This document shows positions 44,530 to 56,219 of a stretch of DNA of 64,000 bases, one piece after another (position 1 is the stretch's first letter; the number at the start of each line of letters is the position of its first letter). A program made the position numbers and the translations under genes. The DNA comes from Salvator merianae (taxonomy: Eukaryota; Chordata; Lepidosauria; Squamata; Teiidae), in NCBI GenBank assembly GCA_003586115.2, contig QVOM02000126.1:53928839-53992838 (forward strand). The letters run 5' to 3'. Under the pieces are notes generated by a model. That model did not search any database and was not told the DNA's origin. It worked only from the letters and a program-made list of their open reading frames with translations.

Positions 44530-46594
44530 CATGTAACTGATGTGGAAGATGGAGAACAAAAAGGGGCCATAGACATGATCATGGAGGTAATTGGAAAGGT
44601 TGCTCTTGTGGCAAGGGCTGTTGTCTTCTCTTCCAATTGGCTGTTTTCTTCCACTACTTCTTTCACTACTACTTTCTTCAGCCCAGTCTCCTCCGGGATC
44701 TTAACAGGGGTTCCCAGCAATGCTGCAGACTAAGAGGAATGCTATATTAAGTTTCTAAGTATTACATCTTCCAAATGAGAAGCTCCGCTCCACCCAGAAA
44801 ACTATTTTCGGTATAAGAGACCTATTTTCCCTCCAAGGCATCGGTCTCTTCTAAGGGAGCACCCTCACTCAAGCATCAAAAGCAACCTAATACAAGTGGC
44901 AATCTTTCCAAAACAAAGAAAATCAACTCCACAAATTCACTTCAGGCTCAGCCAAACTACCAAAATCCTGTTCACCTGCTCTGTTTATGAGCTCTCCAGA
45001 GACCAACTTTATTCAAATGGAGTCTAGGCTCATACTGGAGCTAACTATTTAAAGAAAGATGGTCAATTGAAGATGGCCATACTAGTCAGGATGGAGTTCT
45101 TTAGCAAGAGATGCAAAGTTCAATGGCTTCTGGGGGCCTGGGGGTGGGGAGGACTGAAGCAAGGTGTAACAATGTACAGTACTGTACAGGACAGCAATGA
45201 ATGAAACAGACCTGCACCACTCTTCTCCTGTAAATGCTCCCAGCTGAAATCTGCCTAGAGAAAGCAGTGAGCGTTGCAAACCGATGTAGTGAGAGCCCAT
45301 AAATATTTGTTATCAGAGAACTGACAGATGTAAGCAAGAAAAATGTGTTTACCATTCAGGGCAATCATCTGTGATGATGATTGTATAACCTACCCTGCCT
45401 ACAGTAAATTGAAGGTGTAACACTATCTCACTCTTTCAGGGAATTATTGACAGTGAAGGGTGGTTCACAGGCTGCAATGTTATGTTCAGGAGCTGTGGCT
45501 GACTTCAACCTTCTGAGCTGGTCCATCTCTTACTGCTATCTCTAAGTTATGCTCTGGTTGGCTAAGACAAAGCTGCCACAAAATATTGAATTACACAGAA
45601 ACTTCTTCCCAAGAGGTTGCATTAGCTTTTGATTAGTTTTGGTGGGTAGATTTGAATGCACCTTATTGTTTTTATTGTTGTGGTTCTAGGCAGGCTGGGT
45701 ACAGAAATTTCCAAACCAATTAACCTAGCCATCGGAAAAGCTGGAAACAACAACAGGTGCATCTGATGTTTGGCAGATTTTCTATAGCTTCTGGCAACCC
45801 TAGGATAGGCAATGAGCAGCTCATATTATGCAACCGATTCCCTAAAGTAAAAGCAAAGAAAATCCCTTCTGGAGTAATCCAAGAGTCCACTTGGTCCTGT
45901 ATTTCATACACAGGATCCATGTGCATACCATAGGCATATGCCACAGAGATGCACCTGCCTTGGAAAGAGGTTTTGGGCCAGGAATGTGATGGGGTAAGAT
46001 GGCCCAGGCTGGTGGTCATCCATTCAATGCCTGCAAATGGACCCCAAAGTAGGCCAGCTTCTGGAGGTTGGCAAAGTGCCACTGGATTCAGAATGAAGCC
46101 GACACCTGTCTGCACAGTAGTGGCCAGAACCACAGTGCAGCTTGGCCTTCACAAGACTGTTTTTAAGCAGTTTTCTGTTACAGTACTCCTAACCATAGAT
46201 TCCAGGAAGTCATGCGCTTTGTAAGGTGCACAATGGCATGTGCACCCCATTGTCTCAGCATGCATGCCGTGGGGCAAAAGGATTGTTCAGATGTTGCCCT
46301 TGTTTCCAACCAGATTTTATGTCAGCCACAGAAAGAATTGGAATGCAATAGCACTGTGATCACCAACAATTCCCAGCAAATGCCTTTTTTGGCCTGTTCA
46401 CATCTCATCTGTATTCTTCAATAACTCAATTCTGTGAGCAAATCATGCATGGTGCCCTGATGTGTCTATTTTTATCAGTTAGTTATTTTGGTCATATGCA
46501 GGGTCATCTACGACTATCCACCTCTCCCTCTGTTATTCATTCCCATATATAATAATCTATAACCTTTCATCTTAGAAAAGGTTAATCAATGAGA
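44530..46594. other. Unassigned spacer
   Basis: A minus-strand frame at about 44535-44735 encodes a charged stretch (KVVVKEVVEENSQLEEKT) preceded by an AG, but no family is recognised. 45720-46250 resembles interiors of the short DNA elements ('gccagaaccacagtgcagc'), ends not found. Confidence 0.3.
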
Positions 46595-46745
46595 CCTTCC
46601 TTCCTTCCTTCCTTCCTTCCTTCCTTCCTTCCTTCCTTCCTTCCTTCCTTCCTTCCTTCCCTCCCTCCTCCCTCCCTCCCTCCCTCCCTCCCTCCCTCCT
46701 TCTCTTTCCTTCCCTCTCTCTTTCCTTTCTCTCTCTTTTTCTTTC
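46595..46745 (+). repeat. (CCTT)n-(CCCT)n-(CTTT) compound microsatellite
   Basis: About 66 bp of CCTT units, then CCCT units, then a degenerate pyrimidine tract to about 46745. Frames across it are artefacts. Confidence 0.95.
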
Positions 46746-47650
46746 CACAGTGCCACACAACATATTTACATTCCCCATATGTGCAACTCAAGAGGTCAAA
46801 ATTCACTGTCTAATGCATACACTTGAAAAACAAGTTTTAGGCACATTCTTTTTAAATTATTTTCTCTTCAAGCAGTTTTTGCAAATGAGAGGGATGATTA
46901 GTACCATCTGGAAGGATGACATAAACTGGCAAATACAAACTTTGAAAGTAACTTTTTTTCCTTTGGGGAAACCCAAGACATGAGCAAATGGGAAGATCCG
47001 TTAAGTAAGACCATAACTGGCTGGATTCTTTTGCCGAGGTTATAGCTGTCAGCCTTCACAGCACTCCACAAATCTATGCTAATAATAGTTTGAATGCACT
47101 ACTGAACATTAGGTCAATTTCAAAGAGAGGCAAATAAGCCCTTGTCAGTTCACAGTAAAAATTGACAATGGTAACAATAGCATTTTGTATGTTTCTCTCA
47201 AACCATTGAATCCAATCAAACTGAGACACAGTTGTCATATTGCAGTGAGTATATTTAATGCATCCTCTGTTAAGAGGGAATATTCTTTATCATTGCTTCA
47301 AAATGTGATTATCAGCAAATATAGAATACTACCATTCCTCATATAATGCTATGGTTTGGTTCCTTCCAACCACCTAGTAACACAAAACTGTTGTTGCATA
47401 GAAGCTCCATCTACCAATGTAAGCTGATGATGCAGGAAAAGCCAAGACAAGTTTTTGCAGGCACATTAATTGAAGGAAGTAGCACCTTACCCACCATGCA
47501 AAATCAAAATCATCCTGGACAAAACCATTCTGTAGAAGGAAAGTTGTGTTTCACCAACTATGTGAGCACAAAACCATGCAGTACAAATCTCTCTTTTATA
47601 TTAGGGATGATAGTGTTTCTCCAAACTAGATTATTCTAGGAAGACACTAA
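46746..47650. other. Apparently single-copy spacer
   Basis: No repeat or domain recognised. Confidence 0.3.
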
Positions 47651-48895
47651 GGTCCACTCCCACTATCCCATGATAGGAAGGGGTTCAGAGTCCTCCCCTC
47701 AGCACACAAATACAGATAATAGGAGACTCCTTACCCTTCTAACACACTCCATTGGCACAGGACGGAGGACAGACGGGGCTATGGCATTGCTAGGATTGGT
47801 ATACTGGACCATGGAGATGTTCAGACAGAATGCCTCCATAGTCCGGTATACCGGTATACCCATTTCACTGGCAAAACAGAGTGTGCTGATGAAATAGGGC
47901 CATGGAAGCTCTGAAGGTCCGGAACTGGCACAAGATTCAGAGCCAGTGTGGAGGCTGGTACTGGACAGGCTGTTGCAATGCTGGCAGTCTTATCTCAGGC
48001 CAAAAGCAACTCTTCTCAGCTACAGATGGGTTGCTAACCCTGGGAAGGGGCAATCTGCTCTTTCCTGGGATAGTACAGATAAGTGTAAAAACTGCAGAAC
48101 ACTGAATGTGAGGGCAGCAATTAATGGACCAACTTTATTAGGATTTTCATGGATATTTAACTATGCACAGATATTCTCAGAGGGAAGGAAACCATGGGAA
48201 AAGCCACGAGAATGGCATGTATCCTGATATCTGTCCCTGTGAGAGCCTACCAAGTTGTCTAAGGCAGTCCAATAAGACAGAGCTTACAGGTGGGACAATA
48301 ACAAGAGAAGTTCTCAACAATGCAGCTTCTATCTTGACAAGCAGAGTTTCAAACAAGTCAGATGAAAGCTGTGGCATAGTTTTTTTTTTTTTTTAAACCA
48401 GGCTTTCAAAGTCAAAAGGTCACATGTTAACACAGGCCAGGAAACAGGCAGAAGGTCTAAACTGTAATTCTCAAGGCATGGCTGATTCACAATGTTGATC
48501 TCAGCACTGAATTGCTAATAATTTCTGCTTTACATAGCTGCACAAGTCACACTCAAGTAGCCATGGACGGCAATCAGTCTGAGTCAGAGCTGGAAGGGGT
48601 CCTGGTTTTCAGGGAAGATTTGCACTTACTTCTTCAGTCCTGGGATAGGTGGGCTGATCTGTCCCAGAATACACAACTCGTCCTATCTGCACACCTCCAT
48701 GGTTTGGTATACCATCCATAGATGTCAAGGTCTTCTGATAAACCAGGTTAGATAGCCTTTTGGGGTGCTTTAACCTGGTATACACTTCATCATGTTTGGA
48801 TGCTAGGAGGGGACAGGCCTCCCATTATCTAGCATGTGGAAGGACAATCTCTAAACACCTATTTATCATGGGATAGTGTCCCATGTGAAAAGGCA
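47651..48895. mobile_element. Long non-autonomous DNA transposon with subterminal inverted repeats
   Basis: Left subterminal CACTATCCCATGATA at about 47660-47674 is exactly inverted at about 48864-48878 (tatcatgggatagtg). The outer ends are ggtccactcc and the inverse of 'gtgaaaaggc'. The 1.2-kb interior includes an exact palindrome gtataccggtatac (near 47850) and no transposase. Its right 75 bp match 6352-6437 in layout. Confidence 0.55.
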
Positions 48896-48990
48896 CTCAA
48901 TGTTTTCCAAAAAGACTTATTTGCAGCTTTGCCTTTTTCTACTGTACCTTGCCCAAACAACTCAGATGACAGTCAGAGGCAGGCAACCCT
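48896..48990. other. Short spacer
   Basis: Between two DNA elements; nothing recognised. Confidence 0.3.
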
Positions 48991-49300
48991 GGACCTGTTC
49001 ACACTTTACCCATAGTGAGTGATCAGACACTCACTGGGTAAGTGCTTCTGCATGGCCCCACTGCTGTAGTATCTGAGAGTGGCTACAGCCACTCCTGAAC
49101 ATTACTAGCTGTGGTCAACAAAATCATTATCCACAGCTTGACTGTGAGCAACTGGATTACTCCGAATCAGCAGTGTCCACACCCTTCCTGGTGCAAAAGC
49201 TGCAAGTGGGTGACATAACGTGACTGTGCAGTCATGCACCACAGCCCTGATCACCATGGCAATGGTCAGATGTTGTCACGGCCGCTGTTATGGCAGTTGG
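48991..49300. mobile_element. GGACCT-end DNA-transposon fragment
   Basis: Left end ggacctgttcacacttta. Contains the 'ttgactgtgagcaactggattactccgaatcag' type module, parallel to 41426-41460 (split here to respect length: 'aactggattactcc' is identical in type). The right end was not found. Confidence 0.45.
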
Positions 49301-50261
49301 GCTGGCGAGCTGCACTGTTCCAGTCCTTACAGTGTGGATGGCCACTGCACAGTGGATTCTTATACAGTCTAGAATGGAATTATTATACCATTCAAGACTG
49401 TAAGGTGCGAGCAGCCCCTCTGTCTGGGCTTTGTGCCCTGATTGCTGTATTGCTGGCAAATACATGCTGACTCCTTTAACCTTAGATGGGTCAGGATCAG
49501 GATCAGGATCAGGTCCACAAGTTCACTGTATAAGGCAGGTTCTGTGTGTGATTGCCTTGCCTACTCTACCTCATCTTCAGAACAATCAGAGCCATCACAG
49601 ACCATGGTCATTATGGTCCCCTTCTGTTGTGTGTGTGTTTGCCCACATTACCCCCTGAGTGTGCTTCTGAATTCTTAAGTCTGAGAATGGCACCCTTTCT
49701 AAACAGGTTCAGATTGCTGAGTACTCATTACTGTTTTTTTTTTTTTTATATGTATTTTGTTCTGCACAATGTATTAAGAAGAGGTTCCAATACGAAGGCA
49801 TTCCTGAATGACTAAAAAGTTCAGAACCCAGTAGTCTGAAAACCTGGCTCACTGGTCATATCAGAAATCAGAAGACCTTTCCTATGGAAGTGAAATGCTC
49901 ATGGAATGTGTTACCTTCTAATCTGGGGCAGCCTTCCTTCCACTCTAATCACCAGTTAAGAAATCCTGCCATTTTAAACATTTCTGAGCTGTTTTTAACC
50001 TCCATTCTCTCTCTGGAACATTGCTTTATTTGTTTTACTTCTCATGGGAGCTTTATGTGCTAATATTATGATTTTACCATATTTTGTGCAGCATAAAAGA
50101 CACACCTATAATTTGCAAAGAAACATTTTGAAAAGATATTTAAAAAATAATAATATGCAGGATGATTTTAGAAGACATTAATTGGGAAAAAATGTTGATT
50201 TTATGTGGCAAGAAATACAGTTAATTGATTTGTTAGTCATTCTGTCAGATGTGGCTTGCAT
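49301..50261. other. Unassigned spacer
   Basis: A short (TCAGGA)n repeat, about four units, lies at 49490-49513, and a T-run at 49734-49747. No gene recognised. Confidence 0.3.
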
Positions 50262-50323
50262 GTGATTTATTTATTTATGAATTTATATACTGGCCTTCAC
50301 TCAAAGGTCCCAGGGTAGGTCAC
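50262..50323 (-). mobile_element. LINE 3' tail fragment
   Basis: The minus strand reads 'gggacctttgagtgaaggcc' then 'agtatataaattcataaataaataaa', the tail type of the L2/CR1-group LINEs in this window. Confidence 0.5.
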
Positions 50324-50406
50324 ATCTATATCTATATCTATATATCTATATCTATATCTATATCTATATCTATATCTATATCTATCATCTATATCATCTA
50401 TATATC
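50324..50406 (+). repeat. (CTATAT)n microsatellite
   Basis: A hexameric array of about 13 units with interruptions, directly next to the LINE tail. Confidence 0.93.
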
Positions 50407-50559
50407 ACCCAGAAATGGGTGCAAGTGCACTTTATTGGGAGCTGACTAATTTGTGCTCCGTACTTAGTTGTAATGGGGAGCAATGATATGTTGTTCCCTG
50501 TCACGAGGCCTCTGCAGAGTTGCGGAAGCACTCTACTAGCCAGTGTCTCAGACACTTAG

Positions 50560-50751
50560 AATAATCCCCTATTGTCTTGGCCAGCTCCTGGTTGGCTGCA
50601 TGGGCACTTCCATGGACAACTTTACATATTTTTCTTGACAGAGATACAGAAGTGGTTTGCCATTCCCTACTTCTGGGCGAGGCTGGGGATTGAAGGAGCA
50701 ACCCTCTACTTTCCAAGTAGTTTGCTCAAACACTGAATTACAGCCACTCCC
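50560..50751 (-). mobile_element. tRNA-derived SINE, family A
   Basis: The minus strand starts 'gggagtggctgtaattcagtg' type sequence, then a 'ccttcaatcccc' B-box variant, then 'ggcaatggcaaacc' and 'acttctgtatctctg', then 'gtccatggaagtgcccatgc'. The last phrases align with 25147-25168 of the + strand copy, so the two share their full length. Confidence 0.78.
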
Positions 50752-52353
50752 AGATATATACATAGAAACATACAAATTTCTCATTATATCTAGATCTAGA
50801 TCATTGACTCAGGATTTTCCAAGCTGCCTATTGTGCTCCAACTTGGCTGTGATCAGACACAGAGCGGGGGGGAAAAAAGCATCTCTGTGGCGGGATTGTT
50901 CACCCCCTCATGAACATTAAATGCTAGAAAAGGTTGATTAGAAAAGGTTGGAGACATGAGGGCCACACACTGCCTTTCTGAGGTACCTTTGAAGTGCCTG
51001 TTTTGTTATGTATGTTCACAGTCTAAAAGTTAAGAGAAAATAGAGACATGCAGATTAGTAGGTTCAATAAAGAAGACTCTCTGCATTCTGTACTAGAGTA
51101 GGAAAAACCAGCGATGTCCACTCACTAACAATCCCTGTATTTTTAGAAAAGCTATTAGTTGGGAGGTATGCTAGCAGAGCAGATTGTAGTATGAAGTTTT
51201 ATCTCTCATCACAGGTAACTATTAAAAGGTGCTATAGTTCAAATACCAAGATTTTTTCTTCATCTCATTCTGTCATGGTCAGAACAAGCATCCTGGTTTA
51301 GAAAGGGATAATACCATTGTAGAATACTTTTGCTACTTGAATTCTATAGGGTAAGATGTTACCTTCTGTTTCCAAAAAGCAACAAATTGTATGATCTCTA
51401 ATTTTGCTTAAAATGCACATGAAGTAATTTGGTTTCCTGGCTTCCAAACTTTTGTTGCTTGGGATGCAGACGTCAAATGCCCTGGACTGCTTGGCATGTG
51501 ATGCAGAGACCAGTTTTTTTCAGAACAGGGCAAGGTGGCATGAACCATGGGCCTTCTGTGTTGACACAGCCCGTTCTGGCCTTCTTTGGAGGCCAGTGAA
51601 TAAAAGTTCCCCAGGCTCTTGAAATTGCAGGATATGGTTGGGATTCTGGTGCCATGCCACAAACAGCCTACTTAACAGGGGCATTTTTGGAGCATGGCAA
51701 AATGGCCCTGAATCCACACACCACTGGGGCCACTCTAGCCATCCACATAGTGACTGGCCCACAGCCCAGCAATGCTTGAGAGACCACTTTAAAGTGCAGC
51801 CTTATTGAAGTGCTCCCCAGCACAATTTTTGCACCTCAGAACACTCCAAGTGGAGTGTTCCCTGGGAGGCTGTGGCTCCCAGGTACCACGCTGGTGAGTG
51901 GATGCTGCATTCCTAAGTGGCAGCTAGCATAGTCCAATGCAGCTTGGGGAAGCTGCCTAACTGTCCAAAGTATGGATTGCTGAACTGAATGCTTAGAAGA
52001 GCACAGGAGCACACTGGAAGATGAATTTGCTTTGACACAAGTTACTGTTGCATAGGGTTAAATCTGTTGTAATCTGCTTGAGATCATGGAAGGATGTGCA
52101 CAGGTGGAGGAAGCACCCCCTCCGCATTAAGGTAAGTCAGTTCCTTGAATTGCCACTACTGCAGTAGAAGGGTCATAATGACACTTTTTGTGGCATGATA
52201 GGGGTAGAGCGTGGCATCCAGGCAGAATGCCCAGAGAAGGGGCAGTGTTATGCAGACATGGTGGATGTACTCTTCATTCAAGACACTATAATGCTGATAT
52301 GCAGATTCTGCCCATGGGGTATAGAACAGGATATATAAATAAGTGAAGATGAT
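50752..52353. other. Spacer with probable DNA-transposon remnants
   Basis: 51420-52000 has the vocabulary of the short DNA elements ('ttggcatgtgatgcagagacc', 'ggcatgaaccatgggcc') but no ends could be paired. No gene recognised. Confidence 0.3.
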
Positions 52354-52354
52354 T

Positions 52355-52401
<47 letters not shown>
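52354..52401 (+). repeat. (GATA)n microsatellite
   Basis: About 12 units. Confidence 0.97.
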
Positions 52402-54912
52402 GTACTGCATGATAGGAATGTGAACAAAATGGTTTTCCCATTTTATCCTGAGCTTGGAACAAGACACAAATGGCTTAAATGTATAATCAGAATAACTGAG
52501 AGGTCCAGCTGTTCTGAGGGAACTAAACTCAAAATGTATTGAATGTTCTGGACCTATAGAATAATGGGCGGACCCAAAGTATCTTCCCTCCACCCCCACT
52601 GATAGCTCCTAAGAACACAAATGTTGCTCAGCTGGGTTGAGAAATGGACAACCAGGTGATTTTTAAAACTTTTAAATAAATAATTCTTCCCTGCCAATTA
52701 GGAAGGGAAAACCATGTCTCAGAAGTAGCATTCAAAGTGAGGGAAAAAAACGTGAGAGTGTTTTGTTTCAAACTGAGAAGCTTGATGCCATGTAATTGTA
52801 ACCAACTCTTCATGTCCATATAGATTGATTTCCTCTAGACTGACTGTCTTCCATGATCTTTCTTCAGTCTGCCAGTGAGGTTTTCATTGGGTCTATCCAC
52901 CTACTAGCTGGCCATCCTCCTCCTCCTCCTCCTCCTCCTCCTCCTCCTCCTGCTCCTTCTTCTTCCTACTTTTCCAAGCATCACTATATTTCCCAGAGTT
53001 TGATCTTCTCATTATATGCCCAAAGTATGACAGTATAAGCCCTATCATTTAGGTTTTATTTGATCTAGAATCCACTAACTGTTCTTTCTAGCTCTCCATG
53101 GTACCCTGAGTCTTCTCCAGCACCAAAGCTCAAAAGAGAATAGGCCCTTTTCATAAGGGCTGCTCAGTTTCCAGCTCTAAACACTGGATACTGCTCAATA
53201 CTAGTCAAAATGTTTTGAGATCAAAACATTTTGCACTTCTGTAGTGCACAATTTGAATGTTCATCAAGTATTTAGCATTCTCCTGTCCTTCCTTCTGCTC
53301 TCCTTCCTCCCCCTCTCCTCCCTCCTCTTCTCCCTCCTCCTCCTCTGTCTCTGTTTTCTGTTTCTGGATTGCTTTCTTCTGTGGAAAACCTGAAATAGAT
53401 ACGTTAACATTTTTGGGTTATTCCTGATGGATGTGCAATAGCCAATAAAGCTGAGCTTGTAATGAAGCTAGCAATTTACTCATCGGTAACATAAATATTA
53501 ATGCACTTCAGGGAAAAAGAATTACCTTCATCCATAAGGTGTAAAAGTACTTTGTCCCGTTGGATTTCATTATCTTTTCTGTCCCACTATTGATTTTGCA
53601 TTTGTTGCAGCTTCTTGTAAGCACTGATGTTTTGTCCTGGGCTTCTTTTTCAGGAAATCATGGCAAAAAGGAAAAAAAAAGAAAGAAAGAAAGCAAAAGG
53701 AAAAGGAAAAGGAAAAAAAAGTTGTCTTAAAAAAATAATAATAACAAGCTTTCTCCCTTTTTTTCCCCGAAGCAAAGTTTTAATTGGGTCATCATTCTAA
53801 TCACACACCTAGCAGTGACTCTGCTTGTTCAGCAATAGGAAAACATGCTGCAGTATATCACATCCCCCCTGCAAAAAAAAAAAAAAGAAAGAAAAAAGAA
53901 AGCAAACTTAATCTGCAGGCGGTGGCGGCCTAGTGAAATGCTTGGGTAGAGATAGCATTGCAAGACTTTGCTTTTACAAAGGCTGTGTTCTTAATAAGTC
54001 AGGCTAGAAGGCTTCCATCAGCTAGAGTAATTCTTCCCTGGTTTGTAAGTCAGCTCTGCATTTAGTTTTGAAGAGCTGGAATGCTGAGAGAAGATATCTC
54101 AAGGCCCAAATTTGTATACTCTGAAAGTACAGATGGATTATATTAACGATTTGTGTAAAATGCTTTTTATAAAACAGGTCAGCAGCTTTCCAATACTATT
54201 GCAATTCTTTTGAAATGTAGGCTTGCAACTTTGGATCCAGGGAGACAGGGAAGTACCAGGTGAGTCTCATTTTTCCCTGTATGAGTTGTTGTGTAATTTT
54301 TGTATCTTCTTGTCCTTGCTCTGGAAATGTGCTCCTTTCTTCCCAAGAGGAAGCTCATAGCTCTTTCCTATCATGTCCAGAAACCCATAAGGGTAAACAG
54401 AATCTTCATTCTGCTTTCACCCCATTGCCAAATGGGGTTAGTCTGCTTCGCTATCAATAATAGAAGATGAGCATTAATAGATAGGATCAAATATCCTTCT
54501 AGGCTTACATTTTATCTTCAGCTGTAGACAGTCAGATGCTTCTGGGAAGAGGATGTACGGGACTTCCTGCCATTGGCTTATTGCCAGCTCTGGGGACTCA
54601 GAAAGATAAAACAAGGACATCATATTTAGCTCCTGTAGCTAACCTGTAGCTAGATCTATTTTCCAAGAATGGCTTAGAAACTTTTTGATGTTAAAAGCCT
54701 TTGAAGTAAGTAAAAATAACTTTGGCTCTTTTTCCTGCCATTGTTATTTCTTTCATTTCAAACTCTGACTGGAGGATGGGCACCTCAGAAAAGGTACCTG
54801 GACCAACACAGTGAAAAGTATCTTCAAGGTCCAAAAGTGGCAATCCAAGTATCTCTGTTGAGGGAGGGAAGTTATGTTCTTCCAGAGAAGATGCCTAATG
54901 ATAAGTTTGTGT
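52402..54912. other. Spacer, partly single-copy looking
   Basis: Contains the (TCC)n at 52914-52950, a pyrimidine-rich tract at 53280-53350 and purine-rich runs at 53664-53720 and 53872-53904. Outside these, 53350-53640 and 53910-54240 show no repeat I recognise. No coding domain. Confidence 0.3.
52914..52950 (+). repeat. (TCC)n microsatellite
   Basis: About 12 units; the proline-rich frame across it is an artefact. Confidence 0.95.
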
Positions 54913-55070
54913 TAGGGAAGTGCACGAAGCTTCGTTTCCTTCGTATTTCGTGCAAAAATGGCATTTCTGCCATCTTCGCACGAAATACAAAGGGAAAAAG
55001 GGACAGCGAAAGCGAATGGCGAAGGTCCTGGTGACTTTCGTTGACCTTCGCCATTTGCCGCACCATCAGA

Positions 55071-55184
55071 AAAATCAATGCGAAGGGAAGACCTTCGCCG
55101 ATCGCTAAAGTTAAGTGCTGCCTCTGTGACAGGCAGCACTTAACTTTAGCGATTGGCGAAGGTCTTCCCTTCGCATTGATTTTT
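55071..55184. repeat. About 114-bp near-perfect palindrome inside the foldback element
   Basis: Arms run from 'aaaatcaatgcgaaggg' to 'cccttcgcattgattttt', meeting at 'ttaagtgctgcctctg / acaggcagcacttaa'. Only a few mismatches (for example gatcgc against gcgatt) are seen over about 50 bp per arm. Confidence 0.9.
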
Positions 55185-55263
55185 CTCTGTTTCTGATTGC
55201 TCTCTCCCCCTCGCGCACACAGAAAGAATAGGGGGCAGGAGCAATCGGAAATGGAAATGGCGA

Positions 55264-55383
55264 AAAATCAATGCAAAGGGAAGACCTTCGCTGATAGCTA
55301 AAGTTAAGTGCTGCCTATCACAGAGGCAGCAGCAGCACTTAACTTTTGCGATTGGCAAAGGTCTTCCCTTCGCTCTGATTTTT
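55264..55383. repeat. Second palindrome of the same unit
   Basis: Same arms as 55071-55184 with more changes and a longer centre ('ctatcacagaggcagcag'). Confidence 0.85.
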
Positions 55384-55690
55384 CACCGTTTCCGATTGCT
55401 CTCTCATTCCTCCTCTTCTGTCACTCGCACGCGCACACAGACAGAATGGGCGGGAATGAGAGAGCGATCGGAAATGGCAAAAAATCAAAGCGAAGGGAAG
55501 ACCTTCGCTGATCGCTAAAGTTAAGTGCTGCTGCCTCTGTGGCAGGCGGTGTTGGTGAAGATTTTCGCCACGAAAACGAAAGGCTCCCTTTTCGCGCCTC
55601 TCGTTTTCGTGCGAAAACGAAGCTCTTTGGCTTTGCAGCACTGCGAAGCAAAGAGGGGAAAGTGCTTTCGTGCACATCCCTAGTTTGTGC

Positions 55691-56219
55691 CCTTTCTTGC
55701 CACTGTGTGTAGAGATACACCAAGTAATCCCCTTTTCAAAAGCAGTAAGTAGATACATGCCCCCTGTCTAATAAACAATAAAGTAAAATATCTCAGTTAT
55801 TCTAAGCAGTGGCTCTATTATGGGTCATTGGTGGGAATAGAGCTGTCTAGATTGAGGTTGGGTGTGCATGCTAAAAACTAATAGGTTCATGGCTTACCAT
55901 ATGGTTCTTTACTTTTACAGAACCATATATATTTCACCCATATTATCAATGAATTACATGCTAACATATCTTCTCTTTGCAACACTTGCTTTTTTTTTTA
56001 CAAACTTGAATTCTTACATGTCCATATTCTTCATGATTATTTTTCAGTATTATTATTTTCCGTGCATAGAAAAATAAGATTGTCTGGAATTTATTATCTC
56101 TGTTTTTATTAAACTTCTGTATATATAATTATAATAATTATTATCATTTGATTGGGAATACAGAAAATGTAAGGAAAGGGAAGAGTTTATTTAAACAACA
56201 CTACCACTGAGAGAACAAA
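55691..56219. other. Unassigned AT-rich spacer
   Basis: No repeat or ORF of note. Confidence 0.3.

Larger units (their letters stand above)
54913..55682. mobile_element. Foldback hAT-like DNA transposon with 8-bp duplication
   Basis: The left end tagggaagtgcacgaag and right end 'ctttcgtgcacatcccta' are inverted with one or two changes. Flanks gtttgtgt (54905-54912) and gtttgtgc (55683-55690) agree at 7 of 8 bases, the hAT length. Ends of the form TAGGG fit the A-at-2, G-at-5 rule of many hAT ends. The interior is chained palindromes (55071-55184, 55264-55383 and a half unit from 55486) separated by a second inverted module (gattgctctctc ... agcaatcggaaatgg). No transposase. Short frames here are artefacts of the inverted structure. 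Confidence 0.82.

Noticed and set aside
44310..44720. Minus-strand frame with KVVVKEVVEENSQLEEKT as a coding exon
   Set aside because: It runs straight into a transposon at 44529 and no protein family is recognised; acceptor and donor evidence is weak.
43940..44733. Several overlapping frames of 120-170 codons on both strands
   Set aside because: They arise from GC-rich composition of a DNA transposon, and none continues meaningfully across the element ends.
46572..46813. Lys-Glu-Gly-Arg-rich or Pro-Ser-rich frames (also at 4887-5117 and 31878-32060)
   Set aside because: Translation of (CCTT)n arrays on either strand.
52853..53038. Proline-rich short protein
   Set aside because: Product of the (TCC)n array.
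55071..55560. CRISPR-like array or tandem satellite
   Set aside because: The units are inverted rather than direct repeats, lie inside transposon ends with a target duplication, and the host is a eukaryote.
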